In this document: one piece after another, positions 1 through 9,564 of the stretch
Numbering within the stretch: the stretch's first letter is position 1
How the letters are laid out: every line of letters starts with the position of its first letter
NCBI GenBank assembly: GCA_903829815.1
Contig: CAIKRR010000027.1
Location: 25,112 to 89,111 of the forward strand
Length of the DNA: 64,000 bases
DNA from: an uncultured Pseudomonadota bacterium
GTDB taxonomy: Bacteria > Pseudomonadota > Gammaproteobacteria > Burkholderiales > SG8-39
Reading direction: 5' to 3'
Program-made: the position numbers and the translations under genes
Notes under the pieces: model-generated
Told to the model about the DNA's origin: nothing
Seen by the model: the letters and a program-made list of their open reading frames with translations, nothing else
Database searches by the model: none

Positions 1-641
1 TGCGTGCGCGCATCGGCTCGGGCAAGCGGCGGATGCACCGCCTCGAAGGCTGCACAGGCCGTGGCATCGAGCGCACGCATCGGCTCGCGCGCTGCAGAGA
101 GCAAACGCCGCGCCAGACGCTGCTCGAGATCGAAATGCCGATGCAGGTAAAGCCTGTCGCCGGCATCGAGCACGAGCGGCATGGCTTCGGGGTGCCCGGC
201 AGCGCCAACCACGCCCGAGGCCAGCAAGGCCATGCGCAGCCCCTGCAGGCCAGAGAGGGTGTCACGCATCGGGTCGCCAGGGCGCTCGTCAGCCACCCCT
301 TCGTCGGGCCATGCATCGGCAAGGTCTGTGGCTACCCAGTCAGCGCCATCAGCCCAATGAGCCCAGGCCCCCTCCACATCATCGGCCTGGACCGGGGGCG
401 CGTCGGCAGGATCAGTGCCTGCCACAGCATCGGCAGCGCCTCCTGTCGGCTCGTGCACGAACTCCACCGATGCCAGTGGCAGGCAGACATGACCGGCCGC
501 AATCGCACGACTGAGCGCCCAGGCAGTGCGATGCAGGTGGGGGAGGATGGCAGCCGCGGCCCCGCGGTCCCGTGCCCATGCCACCAGCCGCCGCGCGAAG
601 GCCCGAGCAAGACTGCGCTCACCGTAGTTGCGATCGCTCAT
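1..641 (-). CDS. recD: RecD, exodeoxyribonuclease V alpha subunit (N-terminal part, cut by window edge)
   Basis: This is the 5'->3' helicase subunit of RecBCD, acting in double-strand-break repair. Only about 213 N-terminal residues are in the window, so the ORF track omits it. Translating the minus strand from the ATG at 641 gives MSDRNYGERS and then a GHVCLPL motif, the typical RecD N-terminal signature; this part is still upstream of the helicase Walker A motif. The start ATG overlaps the recB stop as ATGA, so recB and recD are translationally coupled. The RBS-like AAGGAGG inside the recB tail supports this start. The C-terminal helicase motifs lie outside the window and cannot be judged. 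Confidence 0.88.
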   Translation of the reverse strand, partial: MSDRNYGERSLARAFARRLVAWARDRGAAAAILPHLHRTAWALSRAIAAGHVCLPLASVEFVHEPTGGAADAVAGTDPADAPPVQADDVEGAWAHWADGADWVATDLADAWPDEGVADERPGDPMRDTLSGLQGLRMALLASGVVGAAGHPEAMPLVLDAGDRLYLHRHFDLEQRLARRLLSAAREPMRALDATACAAFEAVHPPLARADART

Positions 642-3600
642 TCGTGGCCTCCTTGCAAAAGCCGGTCGAGCCGCTCGATCACGGCCCGCGCTGGCCGATG
701 AAAGTACACGCCCGGCGAGGGCGATGCGGCATCGACCCAGGCCGGCTGCACACCGCGCATGAACAGGTAGTGCACCCCGCCCACATGCTGGTCGTAGTCG
801 TAACCGACCAGGCGGCGCGACAACATCCGGTGCAGCGCAACGGTGTAGAGCAGGTACTGCAGATGGTAGCCGTGGCTCGCCATCGCCTCGGCCATCGAGG
901 TCTGCCTGTAGTCGATCGGGCTTGCGCCCAGATAGTTCGATTTCCAGTCGGCAATCCAGTAGCGGCCGCCGTGCCGGTAGACGATGTCGACAAAGCCCCG
1001 CAGATAACCTCGAAACTGTCCAAAGGTGAGACGCGGCCCGGGATAGTCGGGCAGCGCCAGTGCCTCGTTCAGGGCCCGATCGGTGAACTCTGGCGCCGGC
1101 AACCAGAACGACCACTCGGTGATCCGCTCGGCCAGCGGCACTTCGGCAAGCCGCACCCCACCTGGCAAGGGCATGTCGACCACGTTCTTGAGCATCGTCG
1201 CGAGCATCAGCGGCAGACGTCGGTCCGCTTCGCTGCGTTCGACACCCGCCAGTGTCTGCGGGTGAGCCGCCAGAGCACGTTCGATCGCCCCAGGCCAGGT
1301 CAGCGCCTGGGTGAAATCGGCCGCCTCCATCACCGCGTGCACGCAGATGCCTGCCGTGGTGCCGCGTGGGAAGCCCAGAATGTCATCGGCAGCGAGCGGC
1401 GCGCTCGGGTATTCAGGGTCGGGCGCCGCAAGGGTGACCGCGACGGGGGCCGCCAGTGCAACCGCGGCATCGTGATCGGACGCATCGGCTTCCTCGACGC
1501 GAGCCTCGGGCATCAGCGCCTCGCTGCCCAGACTCAGACTGCTGTAACTGCCGGTTCGCCAGCGCGTCGGAATCCGCGCCGGTGCAGGGAGCGCCCGCAG
1601 GCGCCCCGGATCGTCGGCATCGGGCGGCAGGTGCTCGCCGGGGGTGCGGTCGAGGTCACGCAGGTGGATGCTCTGGGCATTGCCGTCGGCAAAGGCACGC
1701 CAGGTGCTCGCGATCGCCTCCGCCGAGGGGCGCGACTTGTCGTCGAACCAGGCGGCAGCGGTGAGGTCACGACCGGCCACGAGCCAGTTGAGCGGCGCGC
1801 ACGTCACCGGCTTGCTGACCCTGGATCGCGCCCCCAGCCCCCAGCCCACCACCAGATAGCAACGATGCACGGCGCGGGTGAGGCCGACATAGGCAAGGCG
1901 GATGGCCTCGGCGTAGCTCTCCATCCGCGCTCGTTCACGCGCAACCTGGGGATCGAAGGCGGCACCCGCGCTGGTATCGCCCCGGTCGCGATAATCGATG
2001 AGCTGGGTACCATCGTCGGCATGCGAGACGATGCCATCGACCCGCTTCGGGGCCGGACTGCTCGCGATGTCCCACAGGGTCGGGCAGAACACCACCGGAT
2101 ACTCCAGGCCCTTGGACTTGTGATAGGTGACGATCTGCACCAGGTTGCGATCGGAGTCCAGCCGCAATTCAGCCATCTCGTCGCCATCACTTGCACGGGT
2201 ACCGTGACGCAGCCAGGCAAGCAGCGCCTCGGGCGACACGTGCTCACGCGAGGCAGCCTGCAGGCAATCGCCCAGATGCAGCAGATTGGTCAGACGGCGC
2301 TCGCCATCGCCGCGCGCGAGCAGCCGCCCGATGACGCCTTCACGGGCGAGCAACGTGCGATACATGAAGCCGATGCCCCGTTGCCGCCAGGCATCGGCGT
2401 ATTCGCGAAAGCGCAGGGTGGTCTCCAGGGCCAGCGTCTCGTCACTGCGCAGCGCCGCGATCTGGCTGGCTGGCAAGCCCAGGAGGTCGGTCGAGAACGC
2501 AGCGCACAGTCGCGCGATGCGTGCCGGTTCGAGAACCGCGGCGAGCACCAGCACGAGTTCGCTCGCGTCGACCGACTGATAGACGCTCTCGCGCGTCGTG
2601 ATCACGCTGCCGATCCCCAGTTCGGCCAGGGCCTCACGAGCACGCAAACCCTGGTGATGACTGCGAACGAGAATGGCAATGTCACCCGGCACGAGGGTGC
2701 GCTCGCCGATGCGCGTCCGGCCTGCTTGCGCATCGCGCAGCAGGCGCGAAATTTCGGCCGCCATGGCACTCATCGACAGGCGCAGCGCGGCTTGCTTGGT
2801 CAGCGCCGCGCCGCGGGATGGCAACTGCCAGACCTGCATCGCTGCCGCCTCGCCTGCCGGATCGATCAGCACGGGTGGGCGCCTCGCCCCTGGCGTCACC
2901 CAGCGATAGGCCAGGCCCTCCATCATGAACGGTTCGCGCACCGCCTCGCCCCGTTGGGCACCGTCAGCCGCACCGAACAGCAGATTCACCGCGCGTATGA
3001 GCGAGTCGGCCGAGCGCTGATTGGCCCCGATCGACCAGGTGAGGGGCGCCAGCGCCCGGGCACCCAGATAGGTATGCAGGTCGGCCTGGCGAAAGCTGTA
3101 GATCGCCTGCTTGGGGTCGCCCACCAGAAAGAGCGGTCCGGTCTGCCCCTGATAGAGGGTGCGAAAGATCTCGAACTGGATCGGGTCAGTGTCCTGAAAC
3201 TCATCGATCAGGGCCACCGGATAGCGGGCACGCAGGCGTTGCGCCAGTGCCTCGCGTGCCGCCGGATCGCCCGCCTCGTCGCAGAGGGCGACATGCAGTT
3301 CGCGCAGCATGTCATCGAAGGCGATCACACGCCGCGAACGCTTCACTTCGCGCAGTGCGGGCACGCAGTCATCGATGAGTTGGCGGATGAGTCCGCGACG
3401 CGCCAGACGCAGCCCGCCTGCCAGGGCAGCTGCCGCCTCGAAGACCTGCTGCCACTGATCGAAGAACGGATGCGAAGGGGGCTGGCAGTTCTTCTTGGGG
3501 GCCTCTTTGAGGCGCTGGCTCGTGTAGAGGCGCACCTTGGCGCCGTCGTCCTCCCACTTGCCGTGCTCGAGATGCTTTTCAACCAGCGCAAGGAGAGCCA

Positions 3601-4441
3601 GCGGTTCGCCATCGGCGAACATGTGCTCGATGAGGTCGGCACCCTGCGCGATGCCCTCCACACGATACGAGTTGCCGTTTACCTGTGCCCGACCCGCCTG
3701 CAGGCACCGCTGCACCTCACCAGGCTCGGCACACCAGATGGATCGAGCCTGCTGCCATGCATCGTCCAGTGCAGTGGTATCGATGGCGGGGGCGAGTGCG
3801 CCCGAAGAGGGCAGCCCCAGCACCCGGGCCAGCGGCTGCTTGAGGTGCTGGCGCACGATGGCATCGAAGGTCTCGGGCGTGTCGCCACGGCGCACCAGGT
3901 AACGGACCAGTACCGGTGCGGTCACACCCGAGGCAAATGTGCGGCGCCAGAAATCATGCACCACCTCACGGCGCAGATCAGCATCGTCCGTGATGACCTC
4001 GGTGGCAAAGGGCGATGCTGCCGAGAACGGTGCATCGGCAAGCGCGCGCTGGCAGAAGCCGTGAATGGTGAACACCGCCGCGGCATCAAATGCCTCGAGG
4101 GCCAGTTCGAGGCGCTCGCACTGGGCCTTGCGCTCCACACCGCCGGCCTCGATCTGCGCCACCAGTGCGGCGATGAAAGTCTCGCCAGGCGCGGTCAGCC
4201 CCTCGCGCAGGTAGAGCAGAGCATCGGCCAGCCGGGCGCGCAGCCGATCGCGTAGTTCGGCCGTGGCAGCGGTGGTAAAGGTAACGACCAGAATCCGATC
4301 GACCTGCATCGCCTGCTCGAGCACCAGGCGCAGATACAGGCCGCAGATGGCCCAGGTCTTGCCCGTGCCCGCTGAAGCCTCGATGAGGGCAATGTCCTCG
4401 AGCGGGCAGGCAAGAACGTCAAGCGGCTGGGCGATGCTCAT
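638..4441 (-). CDS. recB: RecB, exodeoxyribonuclease V beta subunit
   Basis: RecB is the 3'->5' helicase and nuclease subunit of RecBCD. The 1267-residue protein has every expected motif in order: Walker A ASAGTGKT near residue 22, a TFTTAATAELRDR Ia motif near 55, DEFQDTD (Walker B), GDPKQAIYSFR, VTYHKSKGLEYP and a YVGLTRA motif VI. The C-terminal nuclease domain has GICVHAVME and the catalytic IADWKSN near 1160, followed by a QYLLY motif. Length is normal for betaproteobacterial RecB. Its ATG overlaps the recC stop (ATGA) and its stop overlaps the recD start, giving a tight recC-recB-recD operon. It looks intact and active. Confidence 0.96.
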   Translation of the reverse strand: MSIAQPLDVLACPLEDIALIEASAGTGKTWAICGLYLRLVLEQAMQVDRILVVTFTTAATAELRDRLRARLADALLYLREGLTAPGETFIAALVAQIEAGGVERKAQCERLELALEAFDAAAVFTIHGFCQRALADAPFSAASPFATEVITDDADLRREVVHDFWRRTFASGVTAPVLVRYLVRRGDTPETFDAIVRQHLKQPLARVLGLPSSGALAPAIDTTALDDAWQQARSIWCAEPGEVQRCLQAGRAQVNGNSYRVEGIAQGADLIEHMFADGEPLALLALVEKHLEHGKWEDDGAKVRLYTSQRLKEAPKKNCQPPSHPFFDQWQQVFEAAAALAGGLRLARRGLIRQLIDDCVPALREVKRSRRVIAFDDMLRELHVALCDEAGDPAAREALAQRLRARYPVALIDEFQDTDPIQFEIFRTLYQGQTGPLFLVGDPKQAIYSFRQADLHTYLGARALAPLTWSIGANQRSADSLIRAVNLLFGAADGAQRGEAVREPFMMEGLAYRWVTPGARRPPVLIDPAGEAAAMQVWQLPSRGAALTKQAALRLSMSAMAAEISRLLRDAQAGRTRIGERTLVPGDIAILVRSHHQGLRAREALAELGIGSVITTRESVYQSVDASELVLVLAAVLEPARIARLCAAFSTDLLGLPASQIAALRSDETLALETTLRFREYADAWRQRGIGFMYRTLLAREGVIGRLLARGDGERRLTNLLHLGDCLQAASREHVSPEALLAWLRHGTRASDGDEMAELRLDSDRNLVQIVTYHKSKGLEYPVVFCPTLWDIASSPAPKRVDGIVSHADDGTQLIDYRDRGDTSAGAAFDPQVARERARMESYAEAIRLAYVGLTRAVHRCYLVVGWGLGARSRVSKPVTCAPLNWLVAGRDLTAAAWFDDKSRPSAEAIASTWRAFADGNAQSIHLRDLDRTPGEHLPPDADDPGRLRALPAPARIPTRWRTGSYSSLSLGSEALMPEARVEEADASDHDAAVALAAPVAVTLAAPDPEYPSAPLAADDILGFPRGTTAGICVHAVMEAADFTQALTWPGAIERALAAHPQTLAGVERSEADRRLPLMLATMLKNVVDMPLPGGVRLAEVPLAERITEWSFWLPAPEFTDRALNEALALPDYPGPRLTFGQFRGYLRGFVDIVYRHGGRYWIADWKSNYLGASPIDYRQTSMAEAMASHGYHLQYLLYTVALHRMLSRRLVGYDYDQHVGGVHYLFMRGVQPAWVDAASPSPGVYFHRPARAVIERLDRLLQGGHE

Positions 4442-7400
4442 CGCGACGCCTTCGGTCTTGCAGCGCCCGGCACATGCTCGAAGAGTGGCCAGAGAATCTC
4501 ACGGGCCAGACCGCTGAAGGCGTCATCGAGGGGATCGGGCTCACCCCGCAAGGCCAGACGCAGCGATGAAAATTCCGACTCGCCCAGCGGACCACGGTCG
4601 GAGCGACGCGGCTCCCAGACCTTGCGTGCCGCAGCCAGAGGCCTTGGCGTCGAGCCCTTTGCCTTGTCGCTCGATGCGCGCAAGGCTTGTGTGGCGCATT
4701 CGGCCCAGGCCATCGCGCTGCGCGGGTAGAAGTGCAAGGGGGCACGCATGCCTTGTGCGTACCGGGCGAGCAAGCACGCCAGATACTCACCGGCCAGGTG
4801 CTCGCCCAAGGGGGGCATCTCGATCCGCCGGCCCTTGAGATGGACAATGGTCCGTGCGAGTGCATCGGGCGGGGCCAGTCGGTTCAGACACAGATGATGG
4901 ATCCAGGCCTTGATGAGCATCCGGTCGTCACGATCGCGGTAGCTCTGCAGTACCAGACCCGTGGTGCGCAGCGACCCGAGGGCGATCGACAGTTCCCATA
5001 TCGCATCGGCCACCGGCATGAGCACGGGCACCTGCCGTGCCGGCAACAGCGTCCCCTGGCAGTCGGCCCGCACCGCGCTCGCAAAGTGTTCGATCGCCGC
5101 GAGGTCACGGGCAAGCGCAGCCTCGCCGATCGCGCCGCCTGGGTACTCGGTGCCAGCCGTGGCAAAGGCATGCACTTCATCGATGCTGCAGCCCTCGAGA
5201 AGGCGCGGCACCAGGCGTTCGGCCAGCAACCGTTCGGTACGATCATCAGGCAGGAAAGGCTCATCGTCCTGGACTGCGTCTTCGTACACCCAGGTATCGA
5301 TGTCCAGGCGCCGCCGCAGCAGCACACCGGCCGGATCAGCGAAGAAGCTCGCCAGATCCGTCATCGAGACGGCATGGGTGCCATCGGCACGGGCCTCCAG
5401 GGGCAGGAGTGGACGATCGAAGAAGGCCGGGGCAAAGGGGTTGGGGGTGTAACGCTCGGGCAGTTCTTCCTCGTCCGACTCGTCCGACTCGTCCGACTCA
5501 TCGGACTCATCGGATTCATCGGACCTGGCCGACTCAGCCGACTGGGCCGACCGAGACCGTTCACTATCGGGCAACGCATCGACCCGAGCGGATTCGAGGG
5601 CATCGGGTGCAGGTACATCGCTCCCGCCGGTAGTGGCGCGGACCGCTGCCTGGACCTGCTCCAGCCCGCGCGCGATGGCGCTGCAGTACGGCTCTTCGTG
5701 ACTGGCGCGGCGCGGATCGACATCGGGCTCGAAATATTCGATCGAGAAGGGCTGCAAGGGATGCACGACCATCAGACGCTGGCGAGCGGCCTTGCGCGCC
5801 TCGACCGAGGTCGGATCGGTGGCACCGGCCGCGGCCAGATAGTCGAGCAACTCGGCAACCAGGACCGAGGGCGGCCGTGGCTGGTTGTCACGCACGCCCA
5901 GACCGGTGTAGCTGAGGTACAGACGTTCGCGGGCAGCAAGGATGAGATCGAGAAAGAGGTTGCGATCGTCGTCGCGCCTTGACCGATCGCCCTTGCGCGG
6001 GTCAAGCCGCATGAGATCGAGTTCATCGGGCCTGGGTGGCGCCGGAAACGCGCCGTCATCCAGACCGATGATGCACAGATGCCTGAAGGGCAACCCCCGC
6101 ATGCTGGCCATCGAGGCAAAGGTGACGGCGCCCCCCACCACGCTGCCGCCGGCAGCCGCATCGAGTCGATCGGTGAGTGCACGCTGCACCAGGGCAAGCG
6201 GTACGGCCTCGGTGTGCCCCCCAGCCACCATATCGTCGTTGAGCGCACGGATGGCCGCGCGCAGTGCCGCAACCGCGTCGAGATCAGACGCCAGCGCCTT
6301 GAGAAACCGGTCGATGCATCCGTTGAGCGCCAGCACCCAGGCGGCCGGGGTCAGCGCACCCGACAAGGTTTCGCGGGTGCGCTCGATCTCGTCCATGAAG
6401 CCACAGAGCGAACCCAGCACCAGGGCGCGGCTGCCACTGGCCTGTCCTGCTGCATTGCGCCCGTCAAAGGGCTGATCGATGGCATCGGGCAGTGCGTAGC
6501 CCAGCAGCAGGCGGTCGATGCCATCGCGGAAGGTAAACCGCTCCTCGGCCGGCAGACCCTGACGCGCACGGTGGGCAGCATCGATGCCCCAGCGAATGCC
6601 GGCCTCCTCGAACCACAGGCGCAGGGTCTCGAGTTCATCGGCGGCAAGCCCGAAGCGGCGCGCAATGAGCGGCTGGTGCAGCACCTGCAGCACCTCGCTC
6701 GCCAGAAAGCGAGACCCCGACAGCCGCAGCAGATCAAGCAGCGCGCGTGCCGCCGGATTCACCACGCTTGGCCGGGTACCTGCCAGCGTGTAAGGAATCC
6801 GTCTGCGGGCAGGTGCCGTGCCGAAGATGGAATCGATGAGCGGGGCCGCAGCGTCGATGTCGGGCATGACCACGAGGATCTGGTCGAGCATCGGCGGATC
6901 ATCGGCCGCAAGCACGCTCAGCAACTGATCGTGCAGAACCTCGACCTGCCGGGTCAGCGAGTGGCAGACATGCACCTCGATCGAACGGTCGTCGGCCGGG
7001 GGCACAAGGTCGCCGGGCACAAGTTCCCGCAACTCGAGAATCGATGCCTGCAATTGGCCGAGCCGCGTTGCGGGGTGGTCGGCACTGAAGAAGGCATCAT
7101 CGGTCATGCCATCGCCCGAGGCTTCGAACAATGCCTGGACATGCGATCGCGTCTGCTGGCCCCACGCCGAGAGCAGCCGGTGTCCGGTTTCATGGTGATC
7201 GATCTGACCACGGGCGGCCAGATGGCGCCACTGCACCGGGGAGACGATGTCGTGCCAGAACGCCTCGCACGGGTTGAGCACGAGCAGGACCACATCCATG
7301 TGGGCCGAGAGTTGTTGCAGCATCGCCAGATAAAGCGGCGGCACCGAGGGCAGGCACACCACATGCACCCGCGCCGGGCGGGCGTGCCGGGTACCGCGCT

Positions 7401-7992
7401 GCAGTGCTCCGATGGCGGCATGCACCGGATGCACGCGGGCGACACCCAGCCCTTCCAGGACGCGCTGGCACAAGGCTGCCTGCCACTGCAGATCGGCGAG
7501 CAGCACCGGATCGGTCAAGGGCGTACCGATCACGGCCGGCTGCCCGACGCTCCAGGCTTCGGTCCAGTCGGGACGCCAGGTGCTGTACTGCTCGACAAGG
7601 CGCGCCATTTCGCAGGCAAGCTCGTAGCGCATGACCGGATCGCCCGATGCAAGGTAATGCGCCAGGCGCGGAAATCGGGCTACGAAGTTTGCATCGGCAA
7701 GGATGCCGGCAATACGCCAGACCAGTGGCCCTGCGCCAAAGGGCGACTGGCTCGCGACCCCGGGCACGAGCGCTGCGACCTGACGCCACAGCCACTGCGC
7801 AAGAAAGGAAAACTCGACCCCGGCGCAGATGCCCTGGCGCCTGGCAATCGCCAGTTCCAGCGTGCGCCGCATCGCCGCACCCGGAATGACGATCTGCTCG
7901 GTCGTGAACGGGTCGGCGGGCTGCTGCTCGAGGGACTCGAGCAGCGCTGCCTGCAACATCTCGAACCGATTGGAGAAGACGACCCGCAGCAT
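4438..7992 (-). CDS. recC: RecC, exodeoxyribonuclease V gamma subunit, with an acidic SDE repeat insert
   Basis: RecC is the Chi-recognition and scaffold subunit of RecBCD. The N-terminus MLRVVFSNRFEML matches the family start (E. coli begins MLRVYHSNR), so I place the start at the ATG at 7992. The ORF track extends to a GTG at 8040, adding 16 residues with no family support. Internal motifs VCLPSVPPLYLAML and LCIIGLDDGAFP are typical. Around residue 830 the protein carries a low-complexity Ser/Asp/Glu stretch with six SDE tripeptides, flanked by degenerate SAQSAESAR. Such a tract is not a normal RecC feature and probably forms a disordered loop. The reading frame is otherwise intact. Confidence 0.93.
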   Translation of the reverse strand: MLRVVFSNRFEMLQAALLESLEQQPADPFTTEQIVIPGAAMRRTLELAIARRQGICAGVEFSFLAQWLWRQVAALVPGVASQSPFGAGPLVWRIAGILADANFVARFPRLAHYLASGDPVMRYELACEMARLVEQYSTWRPDWTEAWSVGQPAVIGTPLTDPVLLADLQWQAALCQRVLEGLGVARVHPVHAAIGALQRGTRHARPARVHVVCLPSVPPLYLAMLQQLSAHMDVVLLVLNPCEAFWHDIVSPVQWRHLAARGQIDHHETGHRLLSAWGQQTRSHVQALFEASGDGMTDDAFFSADHPATRLGQLQASILELRELVPGDLVPPADDRSIEVHVCHSLTRQVEVLHDQLLSVLAADDPPMLDQILVVMPDIDAAAPLIDSIFGTAPARRRIPYTLAGTRPSVVNPAARALLDLLRLSGSRFLASEVLQVLHQPLIARRFGLAADELETLRLWFEEAGIRWGIDAAHRARQGLPAEERFTFRDGIDRLLLGYALPDAIDQPFDGRNAAGQASGSRALVLGSLCGFMDEIERTRETLSGALTPAAWVLALNGCIDRFLKALASDLDAVAALRAAIRALNDDMVAGGHTEAVPLALVQRALTDRLDAAAGGSVVGGAVTFASMASMRGLPFRHLCIIGLDDGAFPAPPRPDELDLMRLDPRKGDRSRRDDDRNLFLDLILAARERLYLSYTGLGVRDNQPRPPSVLVAELLDYLAAAGATDPTSVEARKAARQRLMVVHPLQPFSIEYFEPDVDPRRASHEEPYCSAIARGLEQVQAAVRATTGGSDVPAPDALESARVDALPDSERSRSAQSAESARSDESDESDESDESDESDEEELPERYTPNPFAPAFFDRPLLPLEARADGTHAVSMTDLASFFADPAGVLLRRRLDIDTWVYEDAVQDDEPFLPDDRTERLLAERLVPRLLEGCSIDEVHAFATAGTEYPGGAIGEAALARDLAAIEHFASAVRADCQGTLLPARQVPVLMPVADAIWELSIALGSLRTTGLVLQSYRDRDDRMLIKAWIHHLCLNRLAPPDALARTIVHLKGRRIEMPPLGEHLAGEYLACLLARYAQGMRAPLHFYPRSAMAWAECATQALRASSDKAKGSTPRPLAAARKVWEPRRSDRGPLGESEFSSLRLALRGEPDPLDDAFSGLAREILWPLFEHVPGAARPKASR
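5470..5523 (-). repeat. Six tandem 9-bp units encoding Ser-Asp-Glu inside recC
   Basis: On the minus strand the sequence is TCCGATGAA, then two TCCGATGAG, then three TCGGACGAG units. All encode SDE in frame. The two codon blocks are each nearly perfect internally, as expected from separate slippage or unequal-crossover expansions. Any change of unit number keeps the recC frame. Confidence 0.95.
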
Positions 7993-8062
7993 GGAGAAAT
8001 CCGGATTGGCCTGAGGCCGGTCAGGTCGAGGGGATGACACTCAGGGGACCATTATTGCCCCC

Positions 8063-8089
8063 CCACTGGCTCACCCGCTGAGCCAGTGG
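8063..8089 (-). terminator. Perfect 11-bp hairpin between the VOC gene and recC
   Basis: CCACTGGCTCA and TGAGCCAGTGG form a perfect 11-bp stem with a five-base CCCGC loop. It lies downstream of the minus-strand VOC gene and upstream of the recC start. No U-run follows on the minus strand, so it is either a non-canonical terminator, an mRNA-processing or stability element, or a structure in the recC 5' leader. Confidence 0.55.
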
Positions 8090-8104
8090 TCGACGCCCGG
8101 CCTT

Positions 8105-8512
8105 TCAGTCGCCGTCCTTCGTCCCCACCCAGCCCTTGCGCGAGATATCGAAGATGATGCCCTCGGGGTCCTTGAACTTGCGCTCGAAGTTCTGCTTGTC
8201 CTCGCCTTCGCCCAACTGGAAGAAGAAGCGACCACCAGCCGCTTCGATACGCGCTTCGGTCTCGGCGATGTCATCGACCACGAAACCGAAATGATGCGCC
8301 CCCGAAAAGGATGCGGCATCGGCGAGTCCGGACCCCTTCTCGCCCTTGTAACGCAAGAGAGCCAGGTTCACCACGCCATCGGACAGGTAGATGGCTGAGC
8401 CCATGTCGAGGTCTTCGCGCCCGACCTGCTTCAGATCGAACACGCTCTCGTAGAACCGCGCCGAAGCGTCCAGATCCTTCACCACGACCGCAATATGTCT
8501 CAACTTCGCCAT
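8105..8512 (-). CDS. VOC (glyoxalase/bleomycin resistance) family protein
   Basis: A 135-residue single-domain vicinal-oxygen-chelate protein. The start MAKLRHIAVVVKDLD is the standard beta-strand with a metal His at residue 6. The middle has GAHHFGFVVDD, and the C-terminal KDPEGIIFDIS supplies the usual glutamate. The ORF track starts 68 residues further upstream, but the ATG at 8512 has a good GAGGAA site six bases upstream and matches the family start, so I use it. It could be lactoylglutathione lyase-like or a dioxygenase or isomerase; substrate unknown. It is transcribed toward recC with a hairpin between them, and divergently from the molybdenum hydroxylase operon. Confidence 0.85.
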   Translation of the reverse strand: MAKLRHIAVVVKDLDASARFYESVFDLKQVGREDLDMGSAIYLSDGVVNLALLRYKGEKGSGLADAASFSGAHHFGFVVDDIAETEARIEAAGGRFFFQLGEGEDKQNFERKFKDPEGIIFDISRKGWVGTKDGD

Positions 8513-8685
8513 GAGTGCTTCCTCGTGAAGAGCGTGGGCGCAGTGTACCCGGCGCGAATCGTGCCACAGACCCTCGACAGCGAGCCGCCCGAGCCGGCCC
8601 CCCGACGCTTGTCGGCTACGCGGCATGACAGCCATGAGCGGTGATGCACTACCTGGCTTGATGCAAGGTCTGTACCATTCCGGGC

Positions 8686-9564
8686 ATGAAACCCGCACCC
8701 TTGGATATCCTCGCACCGACCTCGGTCGCGCACGCCCTCAGTCTTCTTGTCGAGCATGGCGATCAGGCCCGACTGATTGCCGGCGGGCAGAGCCTGATGC
8801 CGATTCTGGCCATGCGTCTGGCCGCCCCGGCCATCCTCATCGACCTCAATGGCATCGGCGCCCTGCGCGGCATCCATGCCCAGGCCGATGGCAGCGTCAT
8901 CATCGGTGCGCTCAGCCGCCACCGTGATCTTGAACGCAGCGATCTGGTCGCCGAACGCTTGCCCCTCATCGCGGCAGCCATGCCCTGGGTCGCGCATGTA
9001 CAGATCCGCAATCGCGGCACGATAGGCGGAAGCCTTGCGCATGCCGATCCGGCGGCCGAACTGCCCGCCCTGTGCCTCGCCCTGGGCGCCACGCTCGAAC
9101 TGCACTCGCCCCGCGGCGCCCGACACGTGGCCGCGGCTGATTTCTTCCAGGGCGTCTTTGCCACCGAGCGCGCCGATGACGAGATGATCACCGCGGTGCA
9201 CCTGCCGGCGGCCTCGCCCGGGCAACGCTGGGCCTTCATCGAACTGGCGCGCCGCCATGGCGACTTTGCGCTGTGCGGCATTGCCCTTACCGCCGACTGT
9301 TCACCGATCGGCCAGGTGCTGGGCGCCCGTATCGTGGTCTTTGGCGTCAGCGACTGCGCGCAACGCCTGCCGCAGCTCGAAGCTGCCATCGTGGGCACCA
9401 CCCCGACACCGACTTCGATCGACCAGGCGATGCCGGCGCTCGATCAGGTCGAGGCGCGCAGCGACCATCATGCCTCGAGCGAATACCGCCTCGAGCTGCT
9501 GGCAACACTGGCCCGGCGCGCGCTGCGCCAGGCATTTGGCTTTGATGAAAGGATTGCACCATGA
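8686..9564 (+). CDS. Molybdenum hydroxylase FAD-binding (medium) subunit
   Basis: This is the CoxM/XdhB-type FAD subunit of the xanthine dehydrogenase/CO dehydrogenase superfamily. It passes electrons from the 2Fe-2S subunit to the final acceptor. The 292 residues include the FAD pyrophosphate motif AGGQSLMP at about 32 and the second FAD signature RNRGTIGGSLAHADPAAELP near 110, with a CO_deh_flav_C-like C-terminus. It is the first gene of a three-subunit operon: the next gene starts four bases before its stop (ATGA overlap). It is the only FAD subunit of this class in the window, although three large subunits are present. Confidence 0.92.
   Translation: MKPAPLDILAPTSVAHALSLLVEHGDQARLIAGGQSLMPILAMRLAAPAILIDLNGIGALRGIHAQADGSVIIGALSRHRDLERSDLVAERLPLIAAAMPWVAHVQIRNRGTIGGSLAHADPAAELPALCLALGATLELHSPRGARHVAAADFFQGVFATERADDEMITAVHLPAASPGQRWAFIELARRHGDFALCGIALTADCSPIGQVLGARIVVFGVSDCAQRLPQLEAAIVGTTPTPTSIDQAMPALDQVEARSDHHASSEYRLELLATLARRALRQAFGFDERIAP

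Noticed and set aside
572-4255. 1227-residue plus-strand ORF, and the similar long plus-strand ORFs at 4687-5982 and 6079-8037
   Set aside because: They lie antisense to recB and recC, which carry complete helicase and nuclease motifs. Their translations are Arg/His/Gly-rich without motifs: shadows of high-GC coding DNA.
5470-5523. Tandem repeat considered as a CRISPR or minisatellite between genes
   Set aside because: No spacers, 9-bp units, and it lies inside the recC reading frame encoding SDE.
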